Source: Owenweeksia sp965214115
GTDB taxonomy: Bacteria; Bacteroidota; Bacteroidia; Flavobacteriales; Schleiferiaceae
Assembly: GCA_965214115.1 (NCBI GenBank)
Contig: CBDCAU010000007.1
Span: 62,001-126,000, forward strand
Direction: 5' to 3'
DNA length: 64,000 bases
In this document: piece after piece, positions 34,532 to 41,653 of the stretch
Layout of the letters: each line of letters opens with the position of its first letter
How positions within the stretch are numbered: position 1 is the stretch's first letter
Position numbers and translations under genes: made by a program
The notes under the pieces: generated by a model
What the model was told of the DNA's origin: nothing
The model's input: only the letters and a program-made list of their open reading frames with translations
Database searches by the model: none

Positions 34532-35413
34532 ATGTTTGAAAAAGACTACCGCCCCGCCAAGGTGATTGCCGAAATAGGCTGCAACCACAAAGGCGAAATG
34601 GAGATTGCCAAAGAGCTGATAAAGCTGGCCAAAGACTGCGGCGCCGATTACGCCAAGTTCCAAAAACGGCACAACCGCGAACTGCTGACCGAAGAACAAT
34701 ACCAAGCCCCGCACCCCAATCCGCACAATTCTTATGGCGATACTTACGGCGCGCACCGCGAGTTTTTGGAACTGGACAAAAACCAGCACGCGGAGCTGAA
34801 AAAATACGCCGAAAGCATCGGCATCGGCTATTCCACCTCGGTGTGGGACACCACTTCCGCCAAGGAAATCGTGGAGCTGAAACCGGATTTTATCAAAGTA
34901 CCCTCGGCCTGCAACAATCACTATGAAATGCTGAAAGTGCTGCGCGACGATTACGACGGCGAAGTGCACTGCAGCTTGGGGATGACCACCCACGGGGAAG
35001 AAGAAAAGTTGGTGAAATTTTTCGGGGAAAACGGCGCAGCCAAAGGGCGGCTAGTGATTTACTCCTGCACCAGTGGCTATCCCGTGCCTTTTGAGGATGT
35101 CAATCTTTTGGAAATCGACCGCCTCTACAAAAACTACGGCGGGCGGGTTAAGGATATTGCATTTTCAGGCCATCATCTTGGAATTTCCGTGGACGTAGCC
35201 GCCTACGTGCTGGGCGCGCGCTGGATAGAGCGCCACTTTACCAAAGACCGCACTTGGAAAGGGACGGATCACGCGGCTTCGCTGGAGCCGGCCGGCCTTG
35301 GAAAAATGGTTCGCGACTTGGGAGCTATTCACAAAGCGCTTTCTTATAAAGACAAAGAAATCTTGGAAATAGAGCAGGTGCAGCGCGACAAGTTGAAATA
35401 CCGGAAGCATTGA
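34532..35413 (+). CDS. NeuB-like nonulosonic acid synthase, without SAF domain
   Basis: The enzyme belongs to the family that condenses phosphoenolpyruvate with a six-carbon N-acyl sugar to give a nine-carbon acid such as sialic, legionaminic or pseudaminic acid. The TIM barrel shows VIAEIGCNHKGEMEIAKELI at the start, the DYAKFQKR strand and the active-site GTDHAASLEP near residue 250. At 293 residues it lacks the C-terminal antifreeze-like SAF domain that classical NeuB (about 345 residues) uses to close the active site of the partner subunit. It starts the neuB-methyltransferase-cargo-neuA group, and the product sugar cannot be told. Confidence 0.85.
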   Translation: MFEKDYRPAKVIAEIGCNHKGEMEIAKELIKLAKDCGADYAKFQKRHNRELLTEEQYQAPHPNPHNSYGDTYGAHREFLELDKNQHAELKKYAESIGIGYSTSVWDTTSAKEIVELKPDFIKVPSACNNHYEMLKVLRDDYDGEVHCSLGMTTHGEEEKLVKFFGENGAAKGRLVIYSCTSGYPVPFEDVNLLEIDRLYKNYGGRVKDIAFSGHHLGISVDVAAYVLGARWIERHFTKDRTWKGTDHAASLEPAGLGKMVRDLGAIHKALSYKDKEILEIEQVQRDKLKYRKH

Positions 35414-36333
35414 TGGTGGAAGACTTCAGGGAAGAAAAAGACTGCTTAGTGTGCGGCAATGCTTCTAAAAAAATTGTCCACCAATGGCCCAGCGAAAATT
35501 ATCCCCACGATAAATACGAAACGGCGAGTTGGGACGGACGGCAAAAAATACCTTTGCAAATCGTACAATGTAAAAGTTGCCGTTTTATCTATACTTCACC
35601 GGCCTTTAAGCCGCAACATTTGGACAAGGTTTATCCCGAAGATATTGTTCCAAAAAACATCAATATTGATAGACAGATGAGCTATCAAAAATGGAGCGAT
35701 ATTTTGGTAGCGGCCAAGCGGTATTTGAATCCAAAAGATGTGATTTGTGACATAGGCACTCGTTATGGTGTCTTGGTAAAATTGCTTCACAAAAACGGTT
35801 TTCCAAATTCGTTTGGAATTGAGTACAACCCTGAAGCTGTAAAACGGGGTCATCAAAACGGTATCAAAAAAGTATATCAGGGTGACACTTTTACCTTGAA
35901 AGAAACGCTGGCTATAAATAACTTGCCTACCCCAAAGGCTTATGTAATGGTAGATGTTTTGGAACATTTGCCGTATCCAGAAAAAGACTTGGAAAAGTTG
36001 GCGGAAAATATGGAAACAGGCGGCCTTTTATTCTTGAAACAGATGGATGTAAAATCGCTAGGGGTGAAAATTTTTGGTAAAAACTGGTACTATTGGCAGC
36101 CGGCGGCACATATGGGATTCTTTGATAAAAAATCGACAAAAAATCTATTGGAAAAAACAGGATTTGAAATGGTTGAGGTCATAAGGCCAAATGTTAAGGC
36201 TCAAGTGAAAGAATCTTTACTTCAATTTCGGAAATTCTTAAAAAACTTGGGAGGTCACTCTGATGGGGTTCTTTACACCCAAAAAAGATATCATTTGAGT
36301 GATATGTTTCTGGTGGTTGCCCGTAAAATATAA
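35413..36333 (+). CDS. Class I SAM-dependent methyltransferase with N-terminal zinc-binding cysteines
   Basis: The 306-residue protein has two CxxC pairs near the N-terminus (CLVC, CKSC), likely binding zinc, followed by a Methyltransf_23-like SAM domain (VICDIGTRYGVLVKLL near residue 110; AYVMVDVLEHLPYP near 178). Such proteins methylate sugars or lipid-linked glycans in O-antigen clusters. The ATG at 35413 overlaps the stop of the NeuB-like gene (TGATG), so translation is likely coupled. It is AT-richer than the neighbouring NeuB-like gene. Confidence 0.85.
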   Translation: MVEDFREEKDCLVCGNASKKIVHQWPSENYPHDKYETASWDGRQKIPLQIVQCKSCRFIYTSPAFKPQHLDKVYPEDIVPKNINIDRQMSYQKWSDILVAAKRYLNPKDVICDIGTRYGVLVKLLHKNGFPNSFGIEYNPEAVKRGHQNGIKKVYQGDTFTLKETLAINNLPTPKAYVMVDVLEHLPYPEKDLEKLAENMETGGLLFLKQMDVKSLGVKIFGKNWYYWQPAAHMGFFDKKSTKNLLEKTGFEMVEVIRPNVKAQVKESLLQFRKFLKNLGGHSDGVLYTQKRYHLSDMFLVVARKI

Positions 36334-36336
36334 TAT

Positions 36337-36393
36337 ATAACTCTCGCCTTCATCCCCGCCCATTGCCACAGCAAGCCCATTCTTGTAAAATAA
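36337..36393 (+). pseudogene. Decayed copy of the neuA 5' end
   Basis: Eighteen codons read ITLAFIPAHCHSKPILVK and then a stop. The intact neuA-type gene at 38250 begins MTLAFVPARCGSKSIRFK. At DNA level about 38 of 49 positions match, the start codon is ATA and two active-site residues are changed. The fragment stands exactly where neuA would be expected, directly behind the methyltransferase gene, and is separated from the intact copy by a type IX cargo gene. It is too short to be functional. Confidence 0.75.
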
Positions 36394-36434
36394 TGGTTGA
36401 GAACAGAAAATTAAACATTTTAAAGAACGCATTA

Positions 36435-36462
36435 TTTTGTAGGAAAAATTTGACTACGTTTG
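36435..36462 (+). promoter_or_regulatory. Promoter of the type IX cargo gene
   Basis: A perfect -7 box TACGTTTG (36455-36462) is preceded 15-16 bases earlier by TTTTG (36435-36439), slightly closer than the usual spacing. The ATG lies 23 bases downstream. It lets the gene be expressed apart from the glycan operon it sits in. Confidence 0.62.
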
Positions 36463-36485
36463 CGCAAATTTTAAAATCATTAACA

Positions 36486-38147
36486 ATGAAATCAGCAATT
36501 TTTCTTTTTCTACTTTTCTTTTGTATTCAATCAATGAGTGCTCAAGATAGTTGTAGTTATTATTTTGATTATAATAGTGCAGTAGGTTGGACTACTGTTG
36601 ATAATACTGCCAATACTGGCGCAAATATGCCACCGCGAATTCAAGTTTCAGGCGGCGTGGTTCAGTATTCCAATGCTCCTGATGGCTCAACTGATATTAG
36701 GGTATATAGGAAGTTGGACAAACCATTATGCGAAAGGTGGGTAGCAGAATTTGATTTTGAAGTTAATGGTGTTGGATCAAACAACACCTCTATCGCAACT
36801 TTTTTGTTTATGGTTTCGGAAAATAACCTTAATGGCATTGAAGATGAAAATAACGTAACATCCGTAAATGATTTTATTGGCGTTGCTGTTCATGATGGAA
36901 ATGCGGTTGGAGCTACGGATATGGCAGTTGGAGTTTATGTAAACGATGGTAACGTTCGTCAATGGCCTTTGTGTGAAAGTCCTTTCATTATACTGAATAA
37001 CCCTTATAAAGTAAGATTGGAAAGGCTGGGTAGCGATGCAGGAAGGATAACATTATTTGATATGGGGATTGAGCCGTTTCCAGAAGTGTATAATTGCTGT
37101 TTTCATATCGCTGGTGATGTATCGGGTTTGAGCTACTTGCAGCATTCCAATGCTTCTTCCGGTTTACCAGTAAGAGAAATGACTGGAACGGTTGATAATA
37201 CCTGCATTAAAGATTGTTTTGAGCTTGATGATTGCTGTTTGGGAAAAGAAATAGAAGGGCCTTCTCAGTTTTGTGTAGGAACCGATTCGCTTCCAACTAC
37301 CTATACCTTTCAGGGTAGTCCTTCTGCTATATATAATTGGCTCTTACCACCGGGAGTTAATTTTACCTCAAGTGGGAATAGTATCACAATTAATGATTGG
37401 GGGACGATTTCGGGAGATATTACAATAACACTTGAGGTAATATGTAATTGTGATACAACTATTTTCACAAAAACGGTAAGCATCTTTCCTTCCTTAAGGA
37501 ATTTAACAGGTCTTCTGAGTTCAGGCGGTCAAAATGATGGAGGCGATTTAACCATAAATGCATCAAGTAGTATTCCTAACGTAACTCATTCTTGGGTCGT
37601 TTATGAGGCAGATGTCTGTGATCCTACTAGCGATAGGACTATTTTGAATGAGAACAATGGGCCTGTAGCTATATCTCCAATAGGACGCAATAGTACCTTT
37701 GCTTATAGCGATCCCGCTGTTGATCCCGGCACTTGTTATATTGTAAGATATATAGTTTCTTATGATAATGGCATCTGTCCGGTGGAATACCGCGCGAAGA
37801 TTTTAAGCACGGGTTTCTCCGAAGATTATGAACCAGTTTTTGAAATGTACAATCCAAGTAATGATGAATCCTTCACTAAAAAAGCATCCAATCAGTCTAA
37901 TAGCGCGGTAGTTGATTTTGCAGATGTTTTCCCTAATCCTGCCGATAATAAAGTACAGGTCAGGTTATTTTCAGGAGGGAATGCCGATGTTAAAATATTT
38001 AACAGCAGAGGAGTTTTGTTACAAACTGAAAGGGTTTCAAAACAAACCGAATCTATTGATGTGAGTACTTTACCTTCTGGGATCTATTGGTTCGTTATAA
38101 GAACTTCCAATGGGTATGAAATTACTAAGGAGATTATTTTGAATTAA
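36486..38147 (+). CDS. Secreted type IX cargo protein with lectin-like and PKD-like domains
   Basis: I chose the ATG at 36486 because it follows the promoter and starts a signal peptide (MKSAIFLFLLFFCIQSMSAQ). The 553 residues comprise a jelly-roll domain like legume lectins or concanavalin (about 20-240), a cysteine-containing linker, a PKD-like domain (EGPSQFCVGTDSLPTTYTF onward) and a C-terminal type A sorting domain (VFPNPADNKVQVRL to GYEITKEIILN). The type IX system would export it and attach it to the surface. It has its own promoter and terminator, is clearly AT-richer than its neighbours, and interrupts the nonulosonic-acid genes. Confidence 0.88.
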   Translation: MKSAIFLFLLFFCIQSMSAQDSCSYYFDYNSAVGWTTVDNTANTGANMPPRIQVSGGVVQYSNAPDGSTDIRVYRKLDKPLCERWVAEFDFEVNGVGSNNTSIATFLFMVSENNLNGIEDENNVTSVNDFIGVAVHDGNAVGATDMAVGVYVNDGNVRQWPLCESPFIILNNPYKVRLERLGSDAGRITLFDMGIEPFPEVYNCCFHIAGDVSGLSYLQHSNASSGLPVREMTGTVDNTCIKDCFELDDCCLGKEIEGPSQFCVGTDSLPTTYTFQGSPSAIYNWLLPPGVNFTSSGNSITINDWGTISGDITITLEVICNCDTTIFTKTVSIFPSLRNLTGLLSSGGQNDGGDLTINASSSIPNVTHSWVVYEADVCDPTSDRTILNENNGPVAISPIGRNSTFAYSDPAVDPGTCYIVRYIVSYDNGICPVEYRAKILSTGFSEDYEPVFEMYNPSNDESFTKKASNQSNSAVVDFADVFPNPADNKVQVRLFSGGNADVKIFNSRGVLLQTERVSKQTESIDVSTLPSGIYWFVIRTSNGYEITKEIILN

Positions 38148-38163
38148 AGAAAATCTCAATTGT

Positions 38164-38205
38164 GAAAAGGCCATTTTAGAAATTTTCTGAGATGGCTTTT
38201 TTTAT
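38164..38205 (+). terminator. Terminator after the cargo gene
   Basis: A nine-pair stem (AAAGGCCAT/ATGGCTTTT, one G-T pair) with an inner AGAAA/TTTCT pairing is followed by a T-run, about 20 bases past the cargo gene stop. Confidence 0.7.
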
Positions 38206-38249
38206 TTTAGCGAATATGTTTAAAATACCATAAGCTACAAATAAATTCT

Positions 38250-39392
38250 ATGACCCTCGCCTTCGTCCCCGCCCGCTGCGGCAGCAAATCCATCCGCTTT
38301 AAAAATATCAAACCCTTCAATGGCAAGCCGCTGATTTACTGGAATTTAGCGGCTTTGCAAAAATGCAATGACGTAGATAAAATCGCCGTGGCCACAGATT
38401 GCGACGAAATCGCCGATACCGTAGCCAGCTTTGGTTTTGATAAAGTGGAAATCTACCGGCGCGAGGCCGAGAACGCCAACGATACCGCCAGCACCGAGGC
38501 CGTTATGCTGGAATTTGTCCGCAAAAAAGAACTTTCCGAAAGCGACCTCTTTTTGTTGGTACAATGCACTTCGCCCTTTACGCAAACGGTTCATTTTAAG
38601 GAAGCCCTGCAAAAACTGAAAACCGAAAACTTGGATTCGCTTTTGAGCGTGGTGCGCTTCAAGCGTTTTTTTTGGGATGAGGATGGAACGCCCAAAAATT
38701 ACGACTACCAAAACCGCCCGCGCCGCCAAGATTTTGATGGTGAACTAATGGAAAATGGCGCTTTCTATATCAACAAGGTGGCAAATATTTTGAAGGACGA
38801 AAACCGCCTTTCCGGCAAAATCGGATATTACGAAATGCCGCCGCACACCGCGCTGGAACTGGACGAGCCCGAAGACTGGACGATGGGCGAGCTGCTGATG
38901 AAAAAGCATTTTTCCTCAGAAAAATGGCCGGAAATAAAAATCGTGCTGAGCGACTTGGACGGCGTACTGACCGACGGCGGCGTGTATTACAACCAAGACG
39001 GCGAGCAGTTGGTAAAATTCAACCGTCAAGACGGGAAAGGCTTTGAACTGCTGCGGAAGGCGGGCTTCAAAACGGGCATCGTGACCTCCGAAGACAGCGC
39101 GCTGAACGCCAAGCGGGTGGAAAAACTCAAGCTCGTCCATTATCTCAAAGGTGAAAAAAAGAAGCCCGAGGCCATCGCCGAAATCTTGAAAAAGGAGAAA
39201 CTGGAGTGGGAAAATTTGGCCTACATCGGCGATGATATCAATGATTTGAAAGTGTTGCAAAAAGCTGGAATGAAAGCCTGCCCCGCCAATGCGGTGAAGG
39301 CGGTGAAAGAAATACCAGACATTTTGCACTTGGAAAAAAGCGGCGGCGGCGGCGCTTTCCGCGAATTTGTGGAACACATCTGCGGCCAATAA
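38250..39392 (+). CDS. neuA: Fusion of CMP-nonulosonate cytidylyltransferase and KdsC-like phosphatase
   Basis: Residues 1-225 are a NeuA-type cytidylyltransferase (FVPARCGSKSIRFKNIKPF, ATDCDEIADT, LLVQCTSPFTQ) that activates a nine-carbon acid with CTP. Residues 230-380 are a HAD phosphatase of the KdsC/YrbI type (VLSDLDGVLTDGGVYYN with the nucleophile aspartates, IGDDINDLKVL), which would remove the 9-phosphate left by a NeuB acting on a phosphorylated sugar. The fusion joins two consecutive pathway steps. It may therefore point to a route through a phosphorylated intermediate. The next gene starts one base before its stop codon ends. Confidence 0.9.
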   Translation: MTLAFVPARCGSKSIRFKNIKPFNGKPLIYWNLAALQKCNDVDKIAVATDCDEIADTVASFGFDKVEIYRREAENANDTASTEAVMLEFVRKKELSESDLFLLVQCTSPFTQTVHFKEALQKLKTENLDSLLSVVRFKRFFWDEDGTPKNYDYQNRPRRQDFDGELMENGAFYINKVANILKDENRLSGKIGYYEMPPHTALELDEPEDWTMGELLMKKHFSSEKWPEIKIVLSDLDGVLTDGGVYYNQDGEQLVKFNRQDGKGFELLRKAGFKTGIVTSEDSALNAKRVEKLKLVHYLKGEKKKPEAIAEILKKEKLEWENLAYIGDDINDLKVLQKAGMKACPANAVKAVKEIPDILHLEKSGGGGAFREFVEHICGQ

Positions 39393-41182
39393 TGGAGGTG
39401 CTGGTTTTCAGGGATTTATCGGAAAAAGAAATCACTCGCTTGGCCGATTTGCCTTCCGCCAAAATTTACGTTTCGCCAGAAATCTCCCAAGTTTTCCCGT
39501 TTGAAACGACCTCGATTCCGTTGGATTTGGAAGCCACGTTTCAGGAATCCGCGAGGCTAACTTTGGCATTTCCGCATCAAATTCGCGATGGAAAACCCAT
39601 CGCCGAACATCTTTCCTTTCAAAATTATTCGCTTTGGTATTACACAAAATTCATCTTTTTCAACCGTTTTAAAATTGCTTTTAAAGAATGGTCGCTTTAT
39701 CAAAAAATAAATCCAAAAAATGGAGAGGTTTTAGTTTTTGCCAATAGTTCTTTTTTTAAAAAAATGGTGGCGAAAAATGCCAAGGTTGAATTGCCCCAAG
39801 CGAAAACTTCAAAATTGCGAATCGCGCGCTTTGCTTTGGTTTTTGCGCTCCGCACATTGACAGGGTGGTTCTTGAATCTCAATCTGAAAAAGGCGCGCCA
39901 CGTATTTCTATATCCGCCGATGAAACCGCAGCCCATCTTGGACAAGCGGACATTGAAAACCAAACGGGGCAATCCGCCCGTGCAATATCTTTTGGATGAT
40001 TTGCAAAATATAAAAGGCGGGATGCTGCTGGAGGAAGTCTATCCTTCCCCCAGTGCGGATTTGTCTTTTTCCCGAAAAAACTTGCTGGGAAGCACCGCCA
40101 AGAAAAGCCTTTTTTTTGAACCTTTTTTGGCGGGTTCTTTATTTTCTTATGAGCGTTGGAAATCCTTTAAAAATTATCGAAAAAAAGAAATTTTACTATT
40201 TCAAAAATGGCTGGAAAATGAAAAGGACGATACACAAAGATTGATGCTGGAAATTGCGAAAGGTCTCAGTGCCTTGCGGGCCACCTCCCTTTATCGGCTG
40301 GCGGCGGCGGAGCGGCTTTTTGGCAAGTCCCGAATCCAGACGGTGGGCGGCATCGACGAGAGTGGCCTCCGCGTGAAAAGCCTGCTGGAGCCTGCCCAAA
40401 AAAATGGTGCGAAAACCTACGCAGTGCAGCACGGCGCCGTGTATCCCAGTCATCTTTCGTATTCTTTTGTAAAGGAGGATTGGCAATTTACCCAGCCGCC
40501 GGACAAAACTTTCGTGTTCGGTAGCCACACGCGCAAGGTGCTGGAAGCCAATAATTTCCCGCCGGAAAAAATTGAAGTCGCGGGGCAGTTGCGCACCGAC
40601 ATCATCCCAGTATTGAAAGAAAAAAACCTGCGCGCCGATTTGAAATTGAAACCGGCCGGCCAAACGTTTCTCTACACCAGCCAGCCGCTTTTTGGTGGCG
40701 AAGAAAAACTGCGCGACCGCCTGAACTTGGATTTTTTCCGACTGGCCAAGGATTTTCCCCAACACAATTTTGTGCTGAAACCACACCCGCGCGAGCCGGA
40801 TTGGGACTATTTTCACCAGTTGGCGCGGCAAGTGGGCACGGACAACTATTTGATTTCCAACGATGATTTGTATCTCTTGCTAAACACCGCCGATGCGCTG
40901 CTGACCTACTACAGCACGGTGGGCGCGGAGGCGGTTTATTTTGATTTGCCGCTCATCGTGATGGACTATACGGGGCTGGACTTGGCGGGTTATCTGGCAG
41001 ATGGCGTGGGGATAGAAGCGAAGGATTATCAGCCACTGAAAAAAGCGACGGCCGCTATTTTGGAGGGAAAAACAAAACCGGATTTGGCGATTTATTCAGA
41101 CTATAAACAAAAATACGCGGGCCAAGTGGATGGTCAAGTTTCACGACGGATTTTGCGCGGTATGGGGAGTGGTAATGATTGA
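39392..41182 (+). CDS. Predicted GT-B-fold transferase, probably for the nonulosonic acid
   Basis: A 596-residue soluble protein that I cannot place in a named family. The C-terminal half has the pattern of CDP-glycerol/capsule-type GT-B transferases: AVQHGAVYPSH near residue 345, VAGQLRTDIIP near 396, NFVLKPHPREPDW near 460 and YYSTVGAEAVYFDLPLIVMD near 510. These positions resemble the nucleotide-binding HP(K/R)E and S/T-x-G-x-E motifs. The N-terminal 200 residues are unlike anything I recognise. Coming straight after the CMP-sugar gene, it is the best candidate for transferring the activated acid to a glycan. This is inference. Confidence 0.7.
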   Translation: MEVLVFRDLSEKEITRLADLPSAKIYVSPEISQVFPFETTSIPLDLEATFQESARLTLAFPHQIRDGKPIAEHLSFQNYSLWYYTKFIFFNRFKIAFKEWSLYQKINPKNGEVLVFANSSFFKKMVAKNAKVELPQAKTSKLRIARFALVFALRTLTGWFLNLNLKKARHVFLYPPMKPQPILDKRTLKTKRGNPPVQYLLDDLQNIKGGMLLEEVYPSPSADLSFSRKNLLGSTAKKSLFFEPFLAGSLFSYERWKSFKNYRKKEILLFQKWLENEKDDTQRLMLEIAKGLSALRATSLYRLAAAERLFGKSRIQTVGGIDESGLRVKSLLEPAQKNGAKTYAVQHGAVYPSHLSYSFVKEDWQFTQPPDKTFVFGSHTRKVLEANNFPPEKIEVAGQLRTDIIPVLKEKNLRADLKLKPAGQTFLYTSQPLFGGEEKLRDRLNLDFFRLAKDFPQHNFVLKPHPREPDWDYFHQLARQVGTDNYLISNDDLYLLLNTADALLTYYSTVGAEAVYFDLPLIVMDYTGLDLAGYLADGVGIEAKDYQPLKKATAAILEGKTKPDLAIYSDYKQKYAGQVDGQVSRRILRGMGSGND

Positions 41183-41653
41183 TTTTTCTATTCAAAAATG
41201 TCCTTAATCCAAGGTTGTCCTTTTGTAAATACGCTAATTTCTGCCCTAAGAAGCTGTTTAAAAATGATTCGTGAAAATTTCATAAGGCCGATTTAGTGTG
41301 TCGTGCCTTTGGCACTTGCCGCGCTGTCGTCCAATCCCACCCCAATCTCACGATTGGGGCTATCAACATACCGTGCCGTTGGCACTATGGGGGCGGTAGA
41401 GTCCCAAAGGGACGCTATATCGATAGCCCCAGACGTAAGTCTGGGGTTTGGTTTTGCCGGATTCTAACCAAGTGCCAACGGCACGGCACGAGCCTCGCCC
41501 ATACAACATTTCATCATCGCAATCTTAAACAGCTTCTAAGGTTGGACTACGGAAATCCCAATAGTCATCCTTAAAAAAGACGGGCAAAGAGCCAAAACGG
41601 GACTGTCCTTCAAACCCTATATTTGGGCGCTTAAAAAAATCGCTGGGATTATT
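41183..41653. other. Gene-free gap containing a MITE-like element
   Basis: The 471-bp stretch between the GT-B gene and the YfhO gene is mostly the 287-bp element at 41250. After it, TATATTTG at 41618-41625 matches a -7 box 29 bases before the YfhO ATG and may be its promoter, although no -33 element is visible. The short frame at 41296-41574 lies within the element and has no protein character. Confidence 0.6.
41250..41536. mobile_element. MITE-like element: 12-bp terminal inverted repeats, TAA duplication, multiple hairpins
   Basis: The ends GAAGCTGTTTAA (41250-41261) and its reverse complement (41525-41536) are flanked by the direct repeat TAA (41247-41249 and 41537-41539). Terminal similarity continues imperfectly for some 15 bases inward. 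The inside is packed with perfect small hairpins: CCCCAATC/GATTGGGG, GTCCC/GGGAC, CCCCAGAC/GTCTGGGG and GTGCC/GGCAC more than once. There is no coding capacity. The TNA target and end sequence recall the IS5 superfamily, but no transposase is present to confirm it. Confidence 0.85.

Noticed and set aside
41296..41574. 92-codon frame in the 41-kb gap
   Set aside because: It lies almost wholly in the MITE-like element and is built from its hairpins.
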